From Ruegeria atlantica (GTDB taxonomy: Bacteria; Pseudomonadota; Alphaproteobacteria; Rhodobacterales; Rhodobacteraceae), in contig NZ_CYPU01000008.1 in assembly GCF_001458195.1 (NCBI RefSeq), positions 1-38,731 on the forward strand: 38,731 bases of DNA, written 5' to 3'. Below are positions 25,240 through 33,158 of the stretch, piece after piece. The notes under the pieces are model-generated. The model was not told the DNA's origin and did no database searches. It saw only the letters and a program-made list of their open reading frames with translations. A program made the position numbers and the translations under genes. Within the stretch, counting starts at the first letter, position 1. The number at the start of each line of letters is the position of its first letter.

Positions 25240-25259
25240 GTGTTGCGGCGATCCGTTGA
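25240..25259. repeat. IS30-type terminal sequence next to the transposase fragment
   Basis: Located about 32 bases upstream of the IS30-like ATG, at the place expected for the element's terminal repeat. It differs by one base from 22500-22519. Confidence 0.5.
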
Positions 25260-25609
25260 GTCCGCCGCTCAGAGCTGTCATCCGAGCATTTTGCTCAGAT
25301 GGCGGCTTTGACGCGCTGAGCTGCCGTTCACGACTGGGAATTCGAAGTTTTGGTCCTGAACGGCTGCTTTCAACATAAGCGGACACTAACGGAAAATCGG
25401 TTCACTTCCGCTCTGCGGACCAAGCCGACCTACTCTCAAATGGCGAGTACTGGCACGAACGGCGCTTAGCGGACCTTTGATCATCTTCTGGCGAAAGGCT
25501 GCTCTGGGTGAGAGGTGATGAAATCGGCGACCCGTTGGTGATACAGATGGGGAAATGCGGTCTGATAGGCCCTAATTTTGGATCAGCTGTTAAGTTCCTC
25601 ACACCAATT
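25260..25609. other. 350-bp gap, degenerate intergenic sequence
   Basis: No gene is seen. The text repeats words such as ccgctctgcggac, gcttagcggacc and gaacggctgc that recur in other gaps of the window (31.7 kb, 21.2 kb), which suggests decayed copies of a dispersed intergenic family. No clear terminator for the porin gene ending at 25610 is seen. Confidence 0.45.
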
Positions 25610-26877
25610 TTACATACTGAACCTGATACGCAAACCAAACACCAACGGGTTATCCTCATTGAAACCAGGGTTCTTGAGGTACTGAACATCGGCCGTCAGG
25701 GCGAGGTTGTCCGATAGGTCCGCACGGTAGAACGCCTCTATGGTCGTTTGTGTTTCCAGTTTGCTATCGGACGGATCGGCAACGGTTACTCCAAGTCCAA
25801 GCAAGTCATCATAGTAGCCCGGCCGCCACATCAAACCCGCATTAACTGCGCGGCGAGCGATTGGCGCTGCCCCGTCGGACCAACCAAGTCGGCCAAAGAC
25901 CATGAGGCCATTGTTAAATGTGTGATTGCCCGCCAGCATGGCGCCCCAACTCTTCGGGACGCCCGCATCTGTTCTTTCATCCACATGAAACATCCCAAGA
26001 TGAAAATTGGTTAGAAAGCGTTTGGAGGGTTCTGGGGTCCAGCCGATTTCTGCATATTTGTACAATTCTGTTCCACCAGGGAACCACTCGACATCTGTCA
26101 GTGAGCCGTTGGCGTCACTCACAACTCCCAGTGCGTAGATTTGATCTGTCAGAAACCCGCCGCCACCCAAGCCGAAACCTGGATCTGGGATCGGTAGAAC
26201 GGGGCTAAACAAAATGGAATAGTTTGGAATGTGGTGCGCGGATTAACATAGCCAAGGATATCGCTGTAGTCTCCCGGATCGATCCGACCTGCCACCAATC
26301 CAGCACGACCATCGGCGAGTGTTTGAGACCAATAAGCAACCGATAGGGTTGTATCTGTATCACCAAAAGTTACTGCTGTTGCACCAGCATAACCGATTTC
26401 GCCCGCGAGACCTGAAGGGGCGATTTCTTGTCCTAACAGATGTCGGTTCTCGAGAATGAACACCAAGCTTCCGGGATTCTCGCCTTCTCGGTTAACCAGA
26501 TTCCAATTTCCAATCATCCGCAACTGACCAGATGCGGATTGGTCAACATCGGTCAGACTATTAGAGGCTTGCTGATAGAGAGCTTGGTAATCGAAAGACA
26601 GTGACAAGCCCGTATTCTTTTGAAAATTTGCCAAACTTTTCTCTGCTGGATCAAGTGTTCGATCCAAGGAAGGCCAGCGGGAATCTTCCAGTCGCCGCAG
26701 CCGATCTTGTTCTTGTTGCGCTTGCGCTGAAGCTGGGCCGCCGATGGATGCGCCCGCTGCGGCTTCAAGTGCAAGTACTCCAGACTCTTGTTGAGCTTGC
26801 GTGGAAGTGGCCGCCATCAAGAGAACGGCCGCTAGCGCCACACACCATTCAAACTTGTTTTTTGAAATACGAGTCAT
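25610..26877 (-). pseudogene. OprB-type carbohydrate porin gene with a frameshift
   Basis: The first frame (26877-26149) gives a signal peptide (ALAAVLLMAATSTQAQ) and an OprB-like start: FQKNTGLSLSFDYQALYQ, GSLVFILENRHLLG, AYWSQTLADGRAGLVAGRID and PGDYSDILGYVNPRTTFQ. Near the A-rich tract at 26206-26216 the family reading shifts frame and continues as VLPIPDPGFGLGGGGFLTDQ, EIGWTPEP, MVFGRLGWSDG to a terminal barrel strand FGLRIRFSM. One inserted or lost base explains the break, so this is a single ~420-residue porin, either decayed or mis-sequenced. Its ATG overlaps the stop of the GYD-like gene (ATGA). Confidence 0.8.
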
Positions 26878-27275
26878 TTAAGGTCATCTGCGGCTTTTAC
26901 CTCTTCTACACGCTCAAGCGCCAAAGCCATGTCTGAACTGCTAATCATCTCTATCATATTGTAATCATTCAGTAATCCGTCACCCATCCGGCTGAGATAA
27001 AACGCCTGAATGAAGGTGGGGTCGTCAGGCAGAGAAACGGTGATGTAATTCTTACCGTCGCCGAGCCCCCAATGATAACTCAGAAGCTCGCCGCCCAGTT
27101 TTTCAATCCCACCCCGCACGGATGCTTCACGATCCGCCGGTGAAGCGATCAGCATCTCCCAAGCGGTTCCATTCGGAGTTCCGATAAACAAAAACGTGCG
27201 GTCAGCCGCATTGCCTTGTGCCGGTACAATCGACACCGTGGCCGCAAGAACCGCGGCCAATAGAAATGTTCTCAT
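26874..27275 (-). CDS. secreted GYD-domain-like small protein
   Basis: This 133-residue protein has a Sec signal (MRTFLLAAVLAATVSIVPAQ, cleavage near GNA) and a small alpha/beta domain: FLFIGTPNGTAWEMLIASPA, REASVRGGIEKLGGELLSYH, then GDGKNYITVSLPDDPTFIQA. The pattern of a regulatory-type ferredoxin-like fold with a central glycine-aspartate turn resembles GYD proteins. The start at 27275 has AAGGAAG upstream. It lies between the amidohydrolase genes and the porin, overlapping the porin start by four bases, so its product is likely periplasmic and works with them. The exact role is unknown. Confidence 0.7.
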   Translation of the reverse strand: MRTFLLAAVLAATVSIVPAQGNAADRTFLFIGTPNGTAWEMLIASPADREASVRGGIEKLGGELLSYHWGLGDGKNYITVSLPDDPTFIQAFYLSRMGDGLLNDYNMIEMISSSDMALALERVEEVKAADDLK

Positions 27276-27297
27276 AATCGTCTTCCTTTTAAAATGG

Positions 27298-27375
27298 TGC
27301 GCGAGATGCCGAGGTATCAAACACCCCGCGCGACACTCAGTTGAGTGTGTTCTTGAAGATCACGCCGTCCTTCAT
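27298..27375. repeat. 78-bp direct repeat, copy 1
   Basis: Identical to 28885-28962. It covers the last 12 codons and stop of the downstream amidohydrolase gene (27337-28851) plus 39 bases of its 3' flank. The stop codon sits in a small perfect palindrome (ACACTCA-AC-TGAGTGT), and GCGCG/CGCGC arms lie outside it. Confidence 0.92.
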
Positions 27376-28851
27376 GATCAGATTTATGGTCTCGATGCCA
27401 CGCATGCGGCGTTCTGCGTCAAACCATTTTGAATTTCCGCCAACAACGGCGATGTCCTCCAGCGGATTGCCGTCAACCAACAGGATGTCGGCGTATGCGC
27501 CTTCTTCGATCACGCCCAGCTTGCTTGGATATGGGTTGAGATCACCGGTAAGCATTGCCAGTTCGCCACCCATTGACGTCATCGCCTTCAAGGCTTCGAA
27601 ATTTCCGAAGCTGTCCGCAAAAATCCACTTCTCATGGTCGCGTTGATGCCTTGCAGCCATCCCATTGGTGCTGGGCATGTCGCTTGCGAAGACCAGGTTG
27701 GGTTTCACCTTTCTGATCACATCGACGAACCCGGCTGAGCCTTCCTTCATCATGATCGTGCGAGCAGCCTCGAATGTGCCGGGTTTGCCGTAAACCGGAT
27801 GGGTTAAGATCGCATCGCTCTGCACAGACGCAAGAAAGGAGGCGATGAACGCGCCTTTTTCCTTCATAAGCTTGGCTGTTTCTTCTGACAGGAACTGACC
27901 GTGCTCAATGCTCATGACGCCTAAATCCAGCGCGCGCTTGATGTGTTCGTCAAGATAGAGATGTGCCGCAACATAGGTTCCGCGGCTCGCGGCCTCATCC
28001 ACTGCAGCAAGAATTTCCTCATCGGTGAACTGACCTGACACAAACGGGCTTGCTTTGCTGGCAATGCCACCCGCCATCATGATCTTCATCTGGGTTGCGC
28101 CCATACCGAAATTCTTGCGCACGGCTTTACGCACTTCCTGCGGTCCATCTGCGATATGGTTCATACCGTTGCGCACAAGGCTGCTGTATTCCGGTTCGCT
28201 TTGACTCTCCAGACGCATGTCGCCATGCCCTGCCGTCTGGGAAATCGTGCCCCCAGAAAGATAGATGCGGGGACCTTCAATCAGGCCTTTGTCGATGACT
28301 TGCTGTAGCCCGTTCGCCATGCCGCCCATGTCACGCACAGTGGTAAAGCCATCGTAAAACCATTCGAGTGCGGATGCCGCACCGTAAGAGGCCATCGTGT
28401 CCCAACGGGAACTTTCCATGCCAACGCGACCCTGATCCATGGAGAGATTAAGGTGCACGTGGCTGTCGATCAGCCCCGGCATCAGAGTACGTCCGCCGCC
28501 GTCGATGACCTTGGGCGACAGTTCGACCGTTGTTTGGCCCTGTTCGCCGTCGACGATAAAGGTATAGCCCGAACCGCCACCATTGGCCGACGAATACACC
28601 GACGAATACAATGGTCCGGTCGGGCCAGCCTCGACTTCCCAGGTGTCCGCTTCGGGAATGTCTTCTGCAACGGCGTGGATCTTGTTGCCAACGACAAGAA
28701 CGTCGCGGTCCAAAAGACCGTCAGTGGTTCCGTCGAATACCATGACATTTTTGAACAGGGTGACGGACGGCGGCTCTTGCTGCGCAAAAACAGCTGTTGC
28801 AGAGAGCAACATCGCCATCGTTGCCGTGGTTATGGTATTGTGAAACATCAT
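27337..28851 (-). CDS. exported metal-dependent amidohydrolase 1
   Basis: This 504-residue enzyme has a signal peptide (ITTATMAMLLSATAVFAQ) and an amidohydrolase 1 / imidazolonepropionase-like core. It carries FDGTTDGLLDRDVLV, GGRTLMPGLIDSHVHLN with the HxH metal motif, TTVRDMGG, ATQMKIMMAGG with the likely bridging Lys, YVAAHLY and IEHGQFL with metal His residues, and FASDMPST with the catalytic Asp. A ~50-residue insert rich in Gly/Ser/Tyr (PTGPLYSSVYSS..., residues ~80-110) separates the two strands of the small domain. The start is the ATG at 28851 (GAAAGG upstream). It probably hydrolyses an amide or lactone in the periplasm. Confidence 0.87.
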   Translation of the reverse strand: MMFHNTITTATMAMLLSATAVFAQQEPPSVTLFKNVMVFDGTTDGLLDRDVLVVGNKIHAVAEDIPEADTWEVEAGPTGPLYSSVYSSANGGGSGYTFIVDGEQGQTTVELSPKVIDGGGRTLMPGLIDSHVHLNLSMDQGRVGMESSRWDTMASYGAASALEWFYDGFTTVRDMGGMANGLQQVIDKGLIEGPRIYLSGGTISQTAGHGDMRLESQSEPEYSSLVRNGMNHIADGPQEVRKAVRKNFGMGATQMKIMMAGGIASKASPFVSGQFTDEEILAAVDEAASRGTYVAAHLYLDEHIKRALDLGVMSIEHGQFLSEETAKLMKEKGAFIASFLASVQSDAILTHPVYGKPGTFEAARTIMMKEGSAGFVDVIRKVKPNLVFASDMPSTNGMAARHQRDHEKWIFADSFGNFEALKAMTSMGGELAMLTGDLNPYPSKLGVIEEGAYADILLVDGNPLEDIAVVGGNSKWFDAERRMRGIETINLIMKDGVIFKNTLN

Positions 28852-28884
28852 ATTATCGAACCTTTCTTGGGGGTGATATTTGGA

Positions 28885-28962
28885 TGCGCGAGATGCCGAG
28901 GTATCAAACACCCCGCGCGACACTCAGTTGAGTGTGTTCTTGAAGATCACGCCGTCCTTCAT
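28885..28962. repeat. 78-bp direct repeat, copy 2
   Basis: Identical to 27298-27375 and in the same orientation. It covers the last 12 codons and stop of the upstream amidohydrolase gene (28924-30339) plus its 3' flank. The flanking coding sequences of the two paralogues are clearly less alike, so the perfect match stops abruptly. Confidence 0.92.
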
Positions 28963-30339
28963 CACGAACGGGATCGTATCGACGGAGGATGTTGGGCGCG
29001 GCGCAGATCCGAACATAGACTCGGATGCCCCGATCACACTGAGATCTTCCAGCGGATCGCCGTCCACCAAGATGATGTCGGCGTAGGCACCTTCTTCTAT
29101 CACGCCAATCTTTCCCTCCGGGTAGGGGTTCATGATGCCACTAAGTGCCAGCAGTTTGCCCGCATCCGACGTCATAGCCTGCAATGTGCGTAAGTTGCCA
29201 AATGATCGACCCCACTGGGTAATCTGGAAGTCGCGAGTTTGTCGCCACGCGGGAGGTGTAACGGCAAGGGAATCGGAACCAAATGCCATGTTGATCCGGT
29301 ATTCATTGGCCAGCTTAATCCATGCCTCGCCGTTCTTGTTGACCCGTGCGGTTTTAGCATAAGCCGGGAGAGCAGGATTGCCGTAATACGGATGTTCCAA
29401 AATATCCGGTGCAAACGCCGCCATTGCGGGCACTACCCAAGCATTGGCCTCGGCCACCATCTTGAAGGTTTCAGGCTCGGACATCAGGTTGCCATGCTCA
29501 ATCGACACCACCCCAGCGCGGATGGCGTTCTGTACCGAGATGTCTGTGTAAGCGTGCACCGCCGAATATGTGCCGAAATCACCGGTTGCCTTGACCATCG
29601 CGGCCAATTCCTCGGGCGTGCCTTGTATCGAATCCAGCGGATCACGCTCTGAAGTGACCCCGCCGCCCGACATCATCTTCACGAAATCTGCACCCCCTGC
29701 CAAATTGTTGCGCGACGCTTTCAAAACCGCGTCACCACCGTCGGCCAGCGTGGTCAGGCCCAGCCCTTCCAGATAGGATTTTTCACCGCTCAGCACATTC
29801 GGGTTCCAACGCCAGTCGCCGTGACCGGACGAAGCACTGACGCAAGCCCCCGACAGATAGATGCGCGGCCCGGTCAGGGTGCCGATGTCGATGTGTTTCT
29901 GTAGACCGGACGACGTGCCACACAGATCGCGTACCGTTGTCACGCCCGCTGGCAGGTATTCTTGCGCGCTTGCGTAGGCCAATCCGCCCAGCTCTTCCCA
30001 AGTCATCAGTTGCGCGCCCTGAATGGCGCGGTCATTACCTGAGCCGACAAATTGCATGTTCAGATGCACATGCATGTCGATCAGGCCAGGCATGAGCGTC
30101 CGCCCGCCACCATCAATGATCTGGGCGTTCGCCGCTACGAGAGGTTCAGCCGAAACCGTGGCGATAAGGTTATCGACCACCAGCACATTTGCGTTCTCAA
30201 TAAGTTGGTCGTTCACACCGTCAAAAACATTCACGTTGGTGAACAATGTTGGAAAGTCTTCGTCCTGAGCAAACACCAAAGAGCAGCTCAGCGATAGAGC
30301 CGTGATGGATCCAATGATCGTTCTTATTCTAAGTTTCAT
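28924..30339 (-). CDS. exported metal-dependent amidohydrolase 2
   Basis: The 471-residue paralogue of the downstream enzyme starts with a Sec signal (TIIGSITALSLSCSLVFAQ) and has FDGVNDQLIENANVLVV, GGRTLMPGLIDMHVHLNM (HxH metal motif), TTVRDLCG, ADFVKMMSGGG (likely Lys ligand), YSAVHAYTD, SIEHGNLM and AFGSDSLAV (catalytic Asp). It lacks the Gly/Ser insert of its neighbour. It ends with the same twelve residues, MKDGVIFKNTLN. It is the first gene of a four-gene minus-strand operon and is divergent from an AraC-family regulator, which probably controls it. Substrate unknown; these proteins are often annotated as prolidase- or imidazolonepropionase-like. Confidence 0.88.
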   Translation of the reverse strand: MKLRIRTIIGSITALSLSCSLVFAQDEDFPTLFTNVNVFDGVNDQLIENANVLVVDNLIATVSAEPLVAANAQIIDGGGRTLMPGLIDMHVHLNMQFVGSGNDRAIQGAQLMTWEELGGLAYASAQEYLPAGVTTVRDLCGTSSGLQKHIDIGTLTGPRIYLSGACVSASSGHGDWRWNPNVLSGEKSYLEGLGLTTLADGGDAVLKASRNNLAGGADFVKMMSGGGVTSERDPLDSIQGTPEELAAMVKATGDFGTYSAVHAYTDISVQNAIRAGVVSIEHGNLMSEPETFKMVAEANAWVVPAMAAFAPDILEHPYYGNPALPAYAKTARVNKNGEAWIKLANEYRINMAFGSDSLAVTPPAWRQTRDFQITQWGRSFGNLRTLQAMTSDAGKLLALSGIMNPYPEGKIGVIEEGAYADIILVDGDPLEDLSVIGASESMFGSAPRPTSSVDTIPFVMKDGVIFKNTLN

Positions 30340-30407
30340 TCGAGGAAGTCTCCCAAATTATTCAAATTGCAGTTAGCGCAACGCAATGTTTCCGTACCAT
30401 TTGTCTG

Positions 30408-30444
30408 AACCTTGTCTCAGTTATACGTTTGCGGGCACAAGGTT
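30408..30444. promoter_or_regulatory. inverted repeat in the amidohydrolase/AraC divergent promoter
   Basis: Perfect eight-base arms AACCTTGT and ACAAGGTT are separated by 21 bases, so the centres lie about 29 bases apart, close to three helical turns. The element is in the 229-base gap between the amidohydrolase operon (start 30339) and the AraC-type gene (start 30569). It is a good candidate operator for that regulator; function is inferred from position and symmetry. Confidence 0.45.
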
Positions 30445-30568
30445 ACGCGGGATTCGGATACCCTTCTGCCGAGAATAGAATTGCAATGCGCGCTGAAACA
30501 TGCACGTTCATAACCGGTCAGGTAAAAGATACTTGACCCACATTGAACGTAGCTGAAGTGCACTCTTC

Positions 30569-31612
30569 ATGAAGCAAAAAACAAAACAAACTGTAGTCCC
30601 GGTCGTAGTGTGCGCCATGGCGCAACCCTTTCTCGCCGTCGCCCTGAGAAACGGTGCCGACACCTCCACTATGCTCGAACCAAGTGGCGTGACGTCGGCC
30701 GACATTCTCGAAGGCAAAAAGATGATGTCCGGTCAGAGTTGGTACGATTTCATAGACAGGGTTGCAGCAGCCGTTGATAGTCCGTTTCTCGGATTTCACA
30801 TAGGTTCGGGTGCGGCAATCCAAACGCTTCCAAACCTGAAAAACCTGAAAATGGGCGAGGCAACACTAGGGAACTTGCTGACAACGATGGTTATTGAGGC
30901 CGAAAGCCTGACCACTCTTGCCGACTACGAACTGGTCGTGAAAGGGCGTGAAGCAACCTTGCGCTCACAAAGATCCTTTCGCCCATCAAGCAATCCAGTT
31001 CAAGCGGACGGGTACTTTGCCGGGTTCCTGTACCGCTTGCTGCGCGAATGCTGCGGAGACGCATGGGACGCTGCTGCGTTTAAGGCGCGCATTTGCGATC
31101 CTGAGGCGTTGCCCAAAGACATACATTCAGCGAGCCGCGTTATGCGGGGGACACGTTCCGGTGTAGAGTTCCGCTTCCCCAGTACGTGGTTGTTGCTGCT
31201 CGATCAGGGCCAAGCCAGCCAGACACCGGAAATCAACGATGTCCGCGACACGAGCTTCATGTCGCAGGTGTCGATGCTTCTCGAACTCCATCAGAGCGAT
31301 CCAAACATAACCCTTGAGACCTTCGCCAAACTGATTTCGTTGAGCCCGAGTGGGGCGAAGCGACAATTCGCAAAGCACAAGACGACGTTCCACAAAGAAT
31401 TGGACGCATGTCGTTACGCAAGGGCGAGACGTCTTTTAAGCGAAACGGACCTGACGATGGCCCAAATAGGAAACCGGATTGGGTTTGCTGAGTCTTCCGG
31501 ATTTTGCCGGGTCTTCAAAAGATGGGAAGGCATGTCACCCGGGAAGTATAGGCAGGAAATGGGCAGTGTTGGCTTGCAAGAGCCAGCCCAGTCGAGGCCG
31601 CTTCGGGCTTGA
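30569..31612 (+). CDS. AraC-family transcriptional regulator
   Basis: This 347-residue regulator has an N-terminal ligand-binding-type domain of the arabinose-binding AraC subgroup (residues ~1-220, with FLGFHIGSGAA, NLLTTMVIEAESLTTLADYE) and a C-terminal double helix-turn-helix: NITLETFAKLISLSPSGAKR, ARRLLSETDLTMAQIGNRIG, FAESSGFCRVFKRWEGMSPG. The ribosome site before the ATG at 30569 is weak. It faces the amidohydrolase/porin operon head to head, with an 8-base inverted repeat between them, and is the obvious candidate controller of that operon. Confidence 0.87.
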   Translation: MKQKTKQTVVPVVVCAMAQPFLAVALRNGADTSTMLEPSGVTSADILEGKKMMSGQSWYDFIDRVAAAVDSPFLGFHIGSGAAIQTLPNLKNLKMGEATLGNLLTTMVIEAESLTTLADYELVVKGREATLRSQRSFRPSSNPVQADGYFAGFLYRLLRECCGDAWDAAAFKARICDPEALPKDIHSASRVMRGTRSGVEFRFPSTWLLLLDQGQASQTPEINDVRDTSFMSQVSMLLELHQSDPNITLETFAKLISLSPSGAKRQFAKHKTTFHKELDACRYARARRLLSETDLTMAQIGNRIGFAESSGFCRVFKRWEGMSPGKYRQEMGSVGLQEPAQSRPLRA

Positions 31613-31985
31613 AGCTACCTTGCCGTGATATAGAGAAAGACTGACCTAAGACCGTTTTGAACGTCGCCTTAGATCTTTGCAGAATTTTGGAATCGAGACT
31701 GCGTTGAAGGTCCGGTCTAGGCAGTTCGCGGCCGGTGGTCCGCAAATTACGAATGCGCACTTTGGGCTCAATGCAGTCGTTCGCTGCGCCTTGTATGAAC
31801 GACCGCTCTGCGGACATTGCCGTCATGGGCACCTAGCGACTGAATGTCCGCTTTAAACTGCTTGGTTGCTGACTGACAAATTGATAACTCGTAATCCTAC
31901 GATTATCTCATCGCTCGTAACCTGCCGTGACGACTCGGCCGTGACAGGGCATAAGCCAGGACGACCTGCGAAAATGGAGGTCAAA
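31613..31985. other. 373-bp gap with dispersed intergenic repeat
   Basis: No gene is supported. Bases 31760-31787 imperfectly match 23122-23149, and tgaacgaccgctctgcggac echoes the 25.4-kb gap. The end holds the ribosome site GGAGG (31976-31980) five bases before the SMR pump start at 31986; an in-frame reading upstream of that point is not needed. Confidence 0.5.
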
Positions 31986-32303
31986 ATGGCTTGGATTTAT
32001 CTTCTGATCGCTGGTGGACTGGAAGTCGTTTGGGCGACGGGGCTCAAGAAGCTTGGCTTTGGATTCTCGTGGACACTTGGCGTATTTACGCTGATCGCGC
32101 TGATCACGAGCCTCGTTACTCTCTATGCTGTGATGACGCGACTGCCGCTTGGTATTGCCTATCCTATCTGGACAGGTATCGGGTCTATCGGATCGTTGCT
32201 TGTCGGCGTCATGGCCTTCAATCAAAACCTCAGCATCCACGGTATTGCAGGTTTGATACTTTTGGTTATCGGAATGTTTCTGCTCGGCTCAGATGCACAC
32301 TAA
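31986..32303 (+). CDS. sugE: SMR-family efflux protein, SugE type
   Basis: The 105-residue protein has the standard length and four helices of small multidrug resistance proteins. The first helix carries the essential glutamate in IAGGLEVVWATGLKK; later motifs include PLGIAYPIWTGIGSIGSLLVG and the final GLILLVIGMFLLGSDAH. SugE/Gdx members export guanidinium and some quaternary ammonium compounds as dual-topology dimers. The start was fixed by GGAGG five bases upstream; a longer reading from 31866 would give an abnormal N-terminus. Guanidinium export would fit the arginine/guanidino-type genes at the right end, but that link is only suggestive. Confidence 0.9.
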   Translation: MAWIYLLIAGGLEVVWATGLKKLGFGFSWTLGVFTLIALITSLVTLYAVMTRLPLGIAYPIWTGIGSIGSLLVGVMAFNQNLSIHGIAGLILLVIGMFLLGSDAH

Positions 32304-32348
32304 CGGTGCGCCTGCTTGAGATTTTCAAAACGCTCAACTCTGGAGCAG

Positions 32349-33041
32349 CTAGTACGTTGCCAGGTGTTCACGCAGCTTTTTGGTATTGGTTAACTTAACT
32401 CTGCCGTAAGAACGTGCGACTAATCCAGCTTTCTCAAATCGGTCGAGGTGCCCTGCAATCGTAGCGCGCGACAACGTAGTAAAGTGGGATAGTTCAAACT
32501 GTGTTGCATCGATTTCCGGTTCGGGTTCGATGGGTCTATCGATGCTCCTAACACCCGCAAGACGCAACAGTAAGGCTGCAATGCGCCTGCTCGGGTCACG
32601 GATAGTCAAGTCGTCCATGATACCCATCGCGGTTAGGAGATGTTCTGCCGCCAATGAACCGATCCAACGCCAAGTTTCCGGATTAGCAGACGCTAACTTC
32701 TTGATATCAGGTGTTGCAATGTGAATGTACTCACTAGGGCGGGTGGCCTTGACTGATACGACGTTTGGCAATCCTTTAATTAATTCAATTTCTCCCATCC
32801 AATCGCCCGATCGAAAGAGATGTAGAAGGTTCGGTCCGCGCTCAAATGGCGCCATTTCAATAGCAAATGCTCCGGAGACGATGCCACGCAACCCGTCCTG
32901 CGGATTACCGGCTCGATGGACGTACTCTCCAGTGTTCGCCTTCCGTAACTCTCCGAGCGAGACGAGTTCCCTCCCAAACTCAACCGGTACGCCCGATAGC
33001 CAGCCTTCGCAGCTCAACTCAACATAACTGTCTTTCTTCAC
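32349..33041 (-). CDS. Crp/Fnr-family transcriptional regulator
   Basis: This ~230-residue regulator has a cyclic-nucleotide-binding-like fold (ANTGEYVHRAGNPQDGLRGI, LLHLFRSGDWMGEIELIKG) and a C-terminal winged helix with FELSHFTTLSRATIAGHLDR and FEKAGLVARSYGRVKL. The phosphate-binding cassette lacks the Arg and Ser/Thr seen in cAMP-binding Crp proteins, and there is no cysteine set for an Fnr iron-sulfur cluster, so its signal is unclear. I start it at the GTG at 33041, just after GGGGGAAG; a longer reading to 33107 would begin at a TTG inside the palindromic element. It is divergent from the DUF3604 gene and may control it. Confidence 0.82.
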   Translation of the reverse strand: MKKDSYVELSCEGWLSGVPVEFGRELVSLGELRKANTGEYVHRAGNPQDGLRGIVSGAFAIEMAPFERGPNLLHLFRSGDWMGEIELIKGLPNVVSVKATRPSEYIHIATPDIKKLASANPETWRWIGSLAAEHLLTAMGIMDDLTIRDPSRRIAALLLRLAGVRSIDRPIEPEPEIDATQFELSHFTTLSRATIAGHLDRFEKAGLVARSYGRVKLTNTKKLREHLATY

Positions 33042-33080
33042 CAATTCTTCCCCCAAATGACTGCAGCTGACAGTCTTAAG

Positions 33081-33110
33081 CATTTGCCAATGATATTGCC
33101 AATGCAAATG
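33081..33110. promoter_or_regulatory. candidate operator between the Crp-like and DUF3604 genes
   Basis: Perfect seven-base arms CATTTGC and GCAAATG enclose 16 bases. The element also contains a direct repeat TTGCCAAT-GATA-TTGCCAAT. It lies in the short divergent promoter region, 40 bases upstream of the Crp-like start and 49 bases upstream of the DUF3604 start, so it could serve both genes. Confidence 0.5.
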
Positions 33111-33158
33111 GCGACCAAGCGTTGAAAATCAGCTCTAACTTTTGTGGGGAAAGAGAAA

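Noticed and set aside
27298..28962. CRISPR-like array suggested by the identical repeats
   Set aside because: There are only two copies, 1.5 kb apart, and they cover gene ends; no short regular spacers.
31515..31832. 105-codon minus-strand frame after the AraC-type gene
   Set aside because: It overlaps the C-terminus of the AraC-type gene and runs through a dispersed intergenic repeat; no protein features.
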